From Sphaerulina vaccinii (Eukaryota; Ascomycota; Dothideomycetes; Mycosphaerellales; Mycosphaerellaceae): a stretch of 64,000 bases of DNA. Where the stretch lies: positions 1,550,001 through 1,614,000 of the forward strand of contig JAKUDP010000007.1 of the NCBI GenBank assembly GCA_022570795.1, read 5' to 3'. Of this stretch, positions 1-8,935 are shown piece after piece (the first letter of the stretch is position 1; every line of letters starts with the position of its first letter). The position numbers were made by a program, and so were the translations under genes. The notes beneath the pieces were generated by a model. That model was not told the DNA's origin and ran no database searches. It worked only from the letters and a program-made list of their open reading frames with translations.

Positions 1-1980
1 TTTGAGCATAAGTCGTCCGAAGCAGAACCTGGACGATGGTGCATCTCGTCAGGACGCACCACCACCACCATCTTTGCCAATACAAGAAATCCCGACATCA
101 CGTGAAACGACAACGACAAATGAAGTCCCGCCAATCGAATTTCCTCCAATCTTCAGTGAGACTATTGTGGCAGAGCTAGATGCCATGCAGCTTGTCATAC
201 CGATCTCTGCCAGATCCAAGCCGGTGACAGAGACGCCAGACATTCAGCAAGCTCCCGATAATGTGTCGCCGCCGGCATCGACGCCCATCGTATCGCCACC
301 TAGTCGTTTGCCGCCACCTACACCTGATGTGTCTACAGGAGGGATGACTGCTGCACCCGAGAGAGTTCCTAGACGATCGAGTCCAGCACGTTATCAGAAG
401 CCAAGACCAGGCAGTACACCTTATGGGTCGCAGCCCCGCACATTCCTGGAGCTCTTGTCAACAAGAGGAACAAGAGATTCAGTGGTATTGCGAACGTCAG
501 CAGTCGGGAAATATTATCCAGCTCCAATCTCGCAGAGGTCTCGTTGAACGGCTTAAGCGCGGAGACGAAGGCAGATGGCGCTGCACGATCCGATTCATTG
601 ACTGTTGTAGAACGCAGTCCTCGGAGACCTCCGGCGCACCAACAGGTAGAAAAGCAGGTTGAAAAGCGCAGTGGAACCTCGAGGCCCAACGTGGATCTTG
701 TGAACGACAGTGGCGTTACAGCCGGCAGCGCAGCACCCGCTGACAATGCAGCGAAGCAGAACGTCAAACGTTGGCGGTTCTGGCAATCTCGTCGTCAGGA
801 TGTCCGTACTCGCCACAGTTTGGAAATTGGTAGCACGAGCCTCGGAAAGAGTGATGAGAAGAGCAACGACATGAAGGCAGACATGACGCGATCACGGGCG
901 CCGTCTGCTCCGTGCACGAGCACAGAAGCAGCCACGAGCATATCACCAGTCTCGATCACAGGCAATGAAATCCGGAGAGCCAGGCCTGCTAAATCCGTAC
1001 CGCTCATCAGCCTTATAGACACCATGAAGGATCAACAGTCCCGTGACCCGTGTCAAAGTGGATTAAAGGCCGCTGTGAAGGCTGCTGCAATGGAGACGAC
1101 TGATCCCAAATCCTCCGAGCTCCTAGTGGCGATCCGCAGTCTTCAGAAGTATCTGAATCATATGGAGATGAAGCTAGAACTGCTCCAGAACTACAATATA
1201 TGTTCACCCATGATGGCCGTCGCGCGATGGCACATTGCCAACGGCCATCTTGGGCACGCTCTGACCTCGCTAGAGATTGCTTGCAAATCCAACGCCGATG
1301 CTGTCAGGTTCGGCAACCGCGATGGCAACATGGCTCTTGTCTCACAATAGGCTCGCATAGTGTTACAGAAGGCTGAGAGGATCACAGATGCAGCTAAGAA
1401 CGATTTGCAAAAGTATCCACAATTTGCACAATTGCTCAAACGGAACTTCCAACAAGGACAGAAGCCCGCAGAACCACTGCCCCATTGGATCCTGTTCACC
1501 CTTTCTGCAGTGGACCATCTGTCAGAGGGACCACTCAAGCCGTACGCGAATACTGCCATCGGATTGAGTATAACATTTCGAGGTTTACTAGATACAGGCA
1601 TGTTGGTATTCACGCTCTTTGACGGGGTGTCAGTCAAAGATAATAAGGTGAGTAATTCAAGTAGCCACTCTCGAATATGCTCACAGCAGTACTAATTGTC
1701 CACCAAGCTTTGTCGACAACTACTTAGTGCTGTGAAATCACGCCAAGGTCTGGTCGCGAATGGCTTCTTGAGGACAAGAGATGGCAATTTGCGCATCACG
1801 AATAGCGAAACCTATTGCCTCACTCAATCACCTACACGGCCTGTGAGTGCTGCAGGCCATCTATTGGGACAGCTGACGGAAGGATTCGATACTGCGAAAC
1901 GGATGTTCGGCTCAGACTTTGACGCTTTCGCATTCACTGGATCTCAGGTCTTGGATAGACAAGCCGTATTTGCCTCATGA
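1..1980 (+). pseudogene. Proline/serine-rich hypothetical gene, 5'-truncated by the window, with frame breaks
   Basis: I do not recognise the family. The 5' end lies outside the window, so the first codon shown is not a start. Coding begins in frame 2 (Pro/Ser/Thr-rich, low complexity), moves to frame 1 somewhere between about 373 and 547 without a GT-AG intron I can fit, and continues in frame 1 through a more ordered C-terminal part. An in-frame TAG at 1348-1350 interrupts a stretch that reads as protein on both sides (NMALVSQ, stop, ARIVLQKAERI). A well-formed intron at 1648-1707 (GTGAGT donor, TACTAAT branch, AAG acceptor, 60 nt, phase-preserving) joins DGVSVKDNK to LCRQLLSAVK. The final stop is at 1978-1980. 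The intron shows that this was a real gene. The TAG and the frame change suggest decay, or an intron missed by eye. Confidence 0.5.
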
Positions 1981-2064
1981 TAGACTTCAGGAGAGATCAC
2001 AAGCCGAGTAGCTGCATGAAAGTGGAGCATGAATGCCTGCGGGATCTTCATATCTTCATGTTGT

Positions 2065-2417
2065 CTAGCTACAATTCCCGTACCATCCGCCTTCGATGAA
2101 TTCTGCCTTCGCCCAGCAGCCGTTGCCTTCGACTTTACATGGCTTGGCCTGACACAAGTATTAGCACAATGCAGTAGCCTTTCATAGAGCTACCGACCTT
2201 TCGGCACTGTGTGCGTAGATCTGTCACTTGTGGACCTCCTAGGTATTCGTATGTCAAGCAGTGACCAGGACCGAGTCCATCACCGCTCTTGATGCATGTG
2301 GACTAACGATGAGATCAGCAATGTGTTGTGCCAGGAAGAGAGCAGCATTCTCACCAGTGGCTCGCCGCAGGCAGTGCTGGCCAGGAAGAGTGCTATTGCG
2401 GGGACGGAGAACTTCAT
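2065..2417 (-). CDS. Small secreted six-cysteine protein (effector-like candidate)
   Basis: Three short exons (2355-2417, 2198-2302, 2065-2148) join in frame to give 83 residues. Exon 1 encodes a classic signal peptide (MKFSVPAIALFLASTACG). The remaining ~65 residues carry six cysteines, one each in the contexts STC, GHC, TQC, KPC, NGC and GNC, consistent with three disulfides. Both introns have good signals: 2303-2354 (GTGAGA...GCTGAT...TTAG) and 2149-2197 (GTCGGT...TGCTAATAC...CAG). A TATA-like TATATA lies near 2470, about 55 bp upstream of the ATG. Size, secretion signal and even cysteine count fit the broad class of fungal small secreted proteins, which includes effectors and antimicrobial peptides. 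I recognise no named family and infer no target. Each exon is too short to stand out as an ORF, so gene callers may miss it. Confidence 0.8.
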
Positions 2418-2706
2418 GATAGCGATATGTCGAGTGTAGTGCTTAGTCTATTAGGACCTATCTGCAACCTATATACAAGTTCTTCAGTTCTTCAGTGGCG
2501 CCACGCTATTTGACGGACTTATGGTGGTTCCTTGGCAGCTGACAATCTGCCACTACTTCGCTATCAATCTCCTTATGGCTCTAACTTAGGAATATCTTAG
2601 TCGCGCCAACAGTCGGGTTCGGATGACACAGTGCGGCCGCACTTTCCTGCGTCATCGAGAACATCTGCTCACATGCTTGCGGAATTTGGGCCATCGAATC
2701 ATCCAT

Positions 2707-3753
2707 CTAGTAGGTACCCGGCTCGTGTCCAATCTTTCCACCATCTGACAGAATGATGTTGCCATTCAAGTAAGCACCAGCTCTTGATGTGAGAAAGAGA
2801 ATGGCACCTGCGATATCCTTTTCAGGTATTAGCGAAGATTCGAAAAGTGGCAAGTATCAACTCACCTCATGGCTCCCGGCTCTCTCCAGAGGGATCTGTT
2901 CGCTGGGGATACTCCCTGGGACACTCAAGTCCTTGCCATCTGCCAGGAACTACATAATCAGTCAGCATTGCAACCTCCCTTACCACTGCGCGGTCAAAGT
3001 CTCACCTCCGTCATCTCAGTAATGTAAAGCCCAGGACGAATACTATTGACCCTGATTCCTTTCGGTCCAAATTCCGTCGCTAACGACTTCGTCAAATGCA
3101 CCAAAGCCGCTTTGCTCGTCATGTAAGCATAGTTGTTCCTCTCCAACCTGCCAAAGGCCACGATACTCGTGATGGTCACGAATTGACTCCTGATCGATTC
3201 CTTCTTGCCTCTACTCTCGGGATGTGAATTGCCTGCTTCGAGCAGACTCATGAATGCGACAAAGGTGTTGAAGGAGCCTAGGATGTTGGTATTCACTACA
3301 TCGAGAGTTTCTTGCTCAGGCATATCCCAGAAGATCTTCTGTATGTCTGTGAGAGTGGAGTCTGCGGGGCGATGAGAAGTTGTAGGGCCTGAGGCACCGG
3401 AGTTGGCGATGACGGTGTTGATTTATGGAGTCTGCTGAGCGATTGTTGTGGCTGCTGATTGAAGAGAGGCTTTCGAGGTTATGTCGCAGACTATCGGGAC
3501 GAGAGATTTGTTGATCTGGATCGATCAGCTTGAGCACACACCCTGACTATGGTGTCAACGGCAGTGTGCTACTCACTGCTTTTGTAGCAACCTTCTCCAG
3601 CGAAGCTTGTCGTCGGCCGAGGACGAAAACTTTCGATGCTCCATTCGCGTCCAAGGCTAGAGCCACCATCTCACCCAGGCCACTGCCACCGCCTGTAACT
3701 ATGAAGTTCATGCCATTGACACCGAACAGCGTACTTGCGGAAAGTGCACTCAT
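2707..3753 (-). pseudogene. Short-chain dehydrogenase/reductase with an in-frame stop
   Basis: Classical SDR architecture in four exons (3577-3753, 3006-3515, 2866-2949, 2707-2817), 293 codons plus stop. The N-terminal NAD(P)-binding motif TGGGSGLGE, the IANSG segment, the catalytic serine (ITSIVAFG) and the YMTSK active-site motif are all present. The C-terminus (DIAGAILFLTSRAGAYLNG) is normal. All three introns have GTGAG donors and clean acceptors. The exception is a TAA at 3423-3425 between QQTP and INTVIANSG, in the same frame as both flanks and not removable by any plausible intron. CAA (Gln) to TAA is the simplest origin. The catalytic domain would be lost unless the stop is read through or is a sequence error. 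Substrate cannot be inferred; this branch of SDRs acts on diverse alcohols and ketones. Confidence 0.75.
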
Positions 3754-3829
3754 CTTGAGGGACTGTGAGTATGGATTGCTAGGTGTTGCGAGTACGATTA
3801 GCCATCTTCATCTCGCGTGCCAAAAGTCC

Positions 3830-4597
3830 TTATGTATGATCGATCGCTTCGGTGTTCGGATCGCGGATAGATCCTGGTCCATAGGAGGTGAAGTAGAGAT
3901 CAGTGGATATAGCTCGCGGTCGCATGCCGTTTCGTGATACGTCCGAGATCGGACATTCTTCGGCTTTGCGTTCCGGACCCTCGAGCAGTGTGAACGGGTA
4001 CTTGGTGTCTCCCACGAATACTGTGTTGATTCATCTTGTTCGTGCATACTTACCTGGATACATGACAATCCCACTTCAAGCACCAAAGTTGCGAGACGCT
4101 TGTGCGTTGCGTTGCTTGTAAAGTTCGGACCATTTCAACAGCAGCTGCGATCCTGGATTTGATGAAGAGAGATGAGCATTCATATGATCGCAGATCTCTA
4201 GCATTCTCAACAATCGTCCAGCCTCAATGGCTCTGTTGGTAAGTCGTTGGTTATATCGATGCTCACTAGCAAGCTGACAGGCTTTCTTCGCTAATGCGAT
4301 GATGTACGCATGATGAAGTGGTCCGGTTGCCGCTATGTGCTTGAAGCGATCGTTTTGCCGCTCAGAGTCGTCCTTTTGGCCACCTCAGATGCTGTTAGCG
4401 CTGAAAATCAATGATTGGAGGCTAGACGTGAGAGAAGTTGCTGCCCCTGACTCTCAACTGAGATTCCAGTACCCGAGAGCCAGGCGTGAGGGAGCAAGCA
4501 CTGCTCGAAGCGTCGTGGTATCTTGAGTGCCTTTTTGTAGCCTACATTGAGTTATCCATCATGCTTCTATCGGGAACTTTGCGCTCAATTCGCTCAT
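3830..4597 (-). CDS. Hypothetical four-exon gene, about 197 aa
   Basis: I do not recognise this family. My model joins exons 4578-4597, 4459-4541, 4084-4383 and 3830-4020 into one continuous frame starting MSELSAKLQKG and ending TEAIDHT. The two 3' introns are well supported: 4384-4458 (GTTGAG donor, GCTAAC branch) and 4021-4083 (63 nt). The first intron would be only 36 nt, so the 5' end is the weak point. The product looks like an ordinary soluble protein: a helical middle (HHAYIIALAKKACQLASEHRYNQRL, seen as separate short blocks) and a polar C-terminus. It has no signal peptide, no membrane segment and no motif I can name. It lies tail-to-head upstream of the SDR remnant, on the same strand. 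Confidence 0.55.
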
Positions 4598-4622
4598 GCT
4601 GGCTGGGTCCAATGTTCAGCTC

Positions 4623-5694
4623 CTAGCTGATTGCTCGCAGAGTCAGCTCTACTGTGGCGAATGTGCCAGCAGAAACAGGCATAGCCCTAAGTAAGGTAGG
4701 CGCAATGCCTCTCCAGAAACCCAATGCACCCTCCTGCGCGAAGGTCTGTGCAAAAGCGTTGCGCATAGTCTTATACCTCTGCTTCTCTCCAAATCCATCA
4801 GTCTGCATCTTAGACTTGATAACGTCGAAAGGATACGATGCGATCCAGAGCATCTCTCCAGCAAGACCGCCATAGAATGCTACCTTCCAGGTTGGAATCT
4901 CCTTTCGTACGATGGAGTTGCGCTTGGCGTCCTGGTTCATCATGTACTCGAATGACAAGAACCATGCACCATATGCTGATGCCTCACGCAGTAACGTGAC
5001 TGATGTTCCGCGATATACTCCGGCACCACCGAGCTTGCGAATGACATCTAAAGGTCCGCTGTATAGTCTGCCAGCACCGTGCGGTTGTGTCTGTAACCTG
5101 ATACGGATGTGCTCGATGGGTGTGGAGAGAACTGTATTGGCGATACCTGCAAAGGCTCCTGCTGCGTAGTACTGCCCGTAGCTCAATGGCTGTGGAATGG
5201 TTTTGCCGAGTGTGTTGTTGACTTTCGATGCATTCTGCGCTTCGAATGCACGCTTGGCGTAGTTGAAGGCGCCAAATTGCACTGAGACACAGGCTCCAAT
5301 GCCAATCAAAGGTGTTAGAGTACCCTTGTAGAATGCTGAGGCGCCTTCATTCTTCAAGATTCGCGACGCGCAGTCCAGAGCTGATTTGTATTCTGAGGTC
5401 GTCTGCAGTCGCACTTTGACGATGTCTGCTTTCTGTTAGTGGGTGGGATTGTCCTCGATTACCGAATTTGGCTTACCAAATGGCTGTCCTGTGCTATTGA
5501 TTAGTCTTCTCTGTACTGACACTGTATCTTCCTCCAGAGTAGTGAAAGAGCACGCCCATCTGAATAGCAGATGAGGCTCAGAACTTCTTACCAATGAGTA
5601 CTTGAGCAATACCGCCAACTGCTCCAGAAAAGAGGTCCTTGGCCAAACTCGCTGCGCCGCCAGCCTCGCCGGCTTCTTCCAACGCGTCTGCCAT
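4623..5694 (-). CDS. Mitochondrial carrier family protein, Ymc1/Ymc2-like
   Basis: Inner-membrane solute carrier of about 305 aa with the three tandem carrier repeats. The signature of each repeat is visible: GQPFDIVKVRLQ in repeat 1, TPIEHIRIRLQ in repeat 2 and SYPFDVIKSKMQ in repeat 3. The PIEHIRIR form in repeat 2 is typical of the Ymc/carnitine-ornithine branch, so transport of an amino acid or acyl carrier between cytosol and matrix is likely, but the substrate is inferred. Exons are 5592-5694, 5477-5488 and 4623-5425. The middle exon is only 12 nt and encodes the core of the invariant GQPF motif. The acceptor after it must be CAG|ACATC to restore the canonical PFD. The reading frame is intact throughout. 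Confidence 0.88.
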
Positions 5695-5933
5695 CGTCAC
5701 TTTCAGCTGTTGTTGAAGTTGATGAGCACCGGAGTCACCGAAGTGAAGTCTTCAAATTGCGCGATTGTTTTGCCCTTGGCCTAATCAGGCATAATTTGCC
5801 GGACCCTTGTGTGAGGCTGTGCGAGCGCCACAAAGCTGCCTTAGAGTCTTTTCCAGGTCTGGAACAAAGCAGTGTAACACGACCATCCGCTCAAGCTGCA
5901 AAGAGCTAGATTGAGGTTTCAATCAGTCCACCT

Positions 5934-6084
5934 ATAACGTGTCGAACCGTCATAAGACTGCTGTTACCAAAAGACCGCGCTAGTCTACTATTGGTCACTT
6001 CGATCGATTCTTCCCCACATCTCTACTATCTCGAGTTAGACCGTCCTTTGGAGGAGTCGGTCTTATGACGGTTCGACATGTTAT
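5934..6084. repeat. 151-bp element with 25-bp near-perfect terminal inverted repeats
   Basis: The ends at 5934-5958 and 6060-6084 are inverted copies of one another with a single mismatch (core CGAACCGTCATAAGAC). The ~100-bp interior is non-coding and not repetitive. The size and arrangement fit a miniature inverted-repeat transposable element, although I see no convincing target duplication (at most a 2-bp AT). It sits between the divergently oriented carrier gene and the small gene starting at 6166, ending about 80 bp before that start codon, so it forms part of that promoter. A long cruciform/regulatory palindrome is the alternative. Confidence 0.6.
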
Positions 6085-6165
6085 TTGCCGCTTATCTCGC
6101 TCGAACTGTTCATCTTCTTCTTTCGTTCACCATCAACACACAACGACTCATCAAACGCCGTCAAC

Positions 6166-6498
6166 ATGAACAACAACATGAACACAGGCGCGCCAGCTGG
6201 CCAGGTCGCAGGTAACGAGGACTACCTCGACAAGGGTGAGCTCAGTGTTCAGCTCTCTGCAGCAGAATAAGCGTTAATCAGTTCTAGCCGTCGACGCTGT
6301 CGAGAAGAAGTTCGGTGCCATGTCCGGCAAGAATGTCGACCCTCAGAAGTACCGTGCTCAGAACGAGAAGCTCACCGACAAGATCCGAGGCTATCTTGAG
6401 AAGATGACTGGCAAGAAGGTATGACTGTCGCAAAGCTGTTCTGAAGCTGCAGAAACTAACCTTCTCTCTTGAAGATGCCCTCGAAGTTCTCCAACTAG
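6166..6498 (+). CDS. Small conserved lysine-rich fungal protein, 74 aa
   Basis: Exons 6166-6235, 6288-6418 and 6475-6498 join to a 74-residue protein beginning MNNNMNTGAPAGQ and ending MPSKFSN. Both introns have good donors (GTGAGC, GTATGA) and AG acceptors, with branch sites GTTAATC and ACTAAC. The middle part (EDYLDKAVDAVEKKFG... then TDKIRGYLEKMTGKK) is a short amphipathic helical, charged sequence of a kind I recall from many ascomycete genomes without an assigned function. There is no signal peptide or membrane segment, so a cytosolic or nuclear location is likely. The last exon codes only seven residues. The start ATG follows a CAAC context; a second in-frame ATG four codons later is an alternative. 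Confidence 0.75.
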
Positions 6499-6641
6499 AT
6501 GATGACAACAAAGATGATACCCGCTGTACCTTGGACAGGTCGGCACTTTTGACACTTTTGCGACACGACAGCAGGAGCTTGATAGAATGAGATTAATACT
6601 TCTGTAGTATGAAAATATAGACATCAAGACTACCCCTTCTC

Positions 6642-8230
6642 TTAACCTGTCATAGAATTGTCTGCACATGACCAGCTTGCGCCTTTGCTTGCATCCTTGG
6701 AGATGGCTGTACCGGATGCATACAAACCGATACCACAAATGGCCGCTCCAAGCAAGAAGATCAAGAAGTTCGCGACTGTCAGAGAACTCTTGCGCCAGTT
6801 CTGGAACCAGTTGCCGTAGTTAATGTATAGCCAAAGAATTCCGGACAAGCCATACGTAAACCACGACGCAAAGAGCGACGAGATCAACGAAAGCAAGTCG
6901 TTGAAATTTGGAATGCTCTCAGCGATGATGAAGGCCACGATCCAGAGAGTGCCGATAATGGCCAACCAAGTTCCAACTGCCAGCCACGTGCGAGTGCCCA
7001 TGTGCCTCGTGCCACGAAAGATGCGGAGGTAGATGTACTTCGCTGCAACATGGCCATAGATCACGCCAGCGATGATGATTGTCGGCAGAGCGATCCCGTA
7101 GGCCACCTTCTTGACAACATCACCAGTTGATCCCAATGCTGGCGACGCGACTTCTGGTCCAGCATAGCGATATATGACGATCGCCGCGACGACGTACAAG
7201 CTGATATCGGCAATCTGTAAAGCTACCAACGCCTTTGGAAAGTCCTTTGGATCTTTCAGCTCGGAGATGAAAGTGAAGAACGCCACGTGCCCGGCGAAGG
7301 CGAAGATGATGTTCGTGACAGCTTGAAAGGCAGGTGCGAAGCCTACAACGACTGTAGCTTGCACAACTGGATCCGGTCGCTCGATTCCCACGCCGATCAT
7401 GGTGATGAGTACGGCTGACACGATACTGATACATGCTGGATGTGAAGTCAGTGGCGATTAAACATCAACATGCAGTCCAATGTACTCACAAACCACAGAG
7501 AAGTAGCTGACATTCTTCAAAGTCCTCGGCAACGTGAACAAGAACAACACTACGGTGCCAATAACGCCCCATACAACCGTACAGGTCGCATGTCCGGTCA
7601 TGGTATTGAACGCTATGGTGAAGGTCAAGACATGGCTGCCCATCGTGAACACCAAGAAAATGACCTAGACGAAAGAGTCAGCAAGTATATTCGGAGTGGA
7701 GGCATCCCATGAGCGACTGTCTTCGAGCTTCTCGCCGGACATCGCGGAAAAGGCTATGCTGCGAACCATCCATTACTAACCTGAGCTGCACCAAAAACCT
7801 CCCTCCCAACAGGTCCCAGCAAAATCATCCCCACATCCGCCAAATTATGCACTCCAGGATACCGTCTCTTGAACTGATACATTGTATATCCCGTATACGT
7901 CGCAATGACACCCAGTCCAACAATCAAGATCACACCTGGAACGAGACCGATAGCCGCGAGGACAGATGGCAAAGAAAGGATACCAAGACTGATCGTCTCA
8001 GCTACCATGATCGCCGCTGCTTGCCACCATGTCAAAGTGCGATACTTGACTTCGGAGTCTTCTTCGTCGCCGAAAGGATCGTCTTCATCGTTATCGTATG
8101 AGCTTCTTCTTCGTTCATTGTGGTATGCGGGTGGAGTATGTGAGCTTTTCTCGACATCGTGGCCGTTGGCTGTGTCGATTGATGGCTTGTTGTTGCCTTC
8201 TGTTGAGTACTTGATGTCTTCTGTCGCCAT
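6642..8230 (-). CDS. Amino-acid transporter, AAAP (Aa_trans) family
   Basis: Membrane permease of 472 aa encoded by exons 7781-8230, 7490-7664 and 6642-7435. An acidic, hydrophilic cytosolic N-terminus of about 65 residues (including DNDEDDPFGDEED) precedes roughly eleven hydrophobic segments. The first conserved block, LTWWQAAAIMVAETISLGILSLPS, is the usual start of the Aa_trans domain, and FAFAGHVAFFTFISELKDPKDFPKAL is the characteristic middle block. The closest known style is the Neurospora Mtr/neutral amino-acid permease group; whether it is at the plasma membrane or the vacuole cannot be told. Splice sites are canonical and the frame is intact. It is transcribed away from a 700-bp gap shared with the importin gene's 3' end. 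Confidence 0.88.
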
Positions 8231-8935
8231 TTCTTCGCCTCTTCTTCACTAACAATCTCGTCCTTGCAAGTAAGCTTGTGCGAACAAGTGAAGAGAGGAG
8301 AAGCAAGACACGCGAGGTCGTCGACTTAGGTACGCGCTGCCGATCATGCATCCTGCCACGAGCCTCCTCCATCATGCCGCTAAAGGATCAAGACATGAAA
8401 GTATGCAAGGATCGGCCTGCCATATGGGATCGAATTGCATATTGCAGAAGCCACCAACACGCCTACGCGCACTCGGTTGTTCACATGTTACATGTTGCAG
8501 CTGTGCCGCTCAGTCGTGGCAGCTATATGACGTCGAAGGAAGCTTCAGATGAAGCTCTTCAAGCCTCAACACTGTCGATCTGCTTGGCAAGGGGGAAGTG
8601 CTTGTGAGCGACTAGTCTGAACAGATGTTCATATTTGCTACAATGCAATGTATGATACTCCACAGTCTTTCTCTGATCGTCTCCACCTCGCCGTAGCGCT
8701 CCATGCATGTAATCAGAATTTACTGCTCGCGATAACCAAAGCAACCATACCAGCCATGCCGCTACCGCCCGCGCTCATAATACTCCACTATTCGGGCTGA
8801 GTCGCCTGACTCAAACAGTTCAAGAATCTCATTGAATCCATTCTCGTCAAGTCCCCAAGCCCTGCTCAACGCGGCCCATCCCCCGCTGAAGCTCGGCCGA
8901 GGAGATGATTTAGACCACAAGTTCGTCTTCTGATC
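8231..8935. other. Intergenic, transporter promoter and importin 3' flank
   Basis: About 700 bp between the start of the amino-acid transporter and the end of the importin gene. Reading frames here are short and lack splice partners. I see no RNA gene, repeat or clear motif. Confidence 0.5.
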
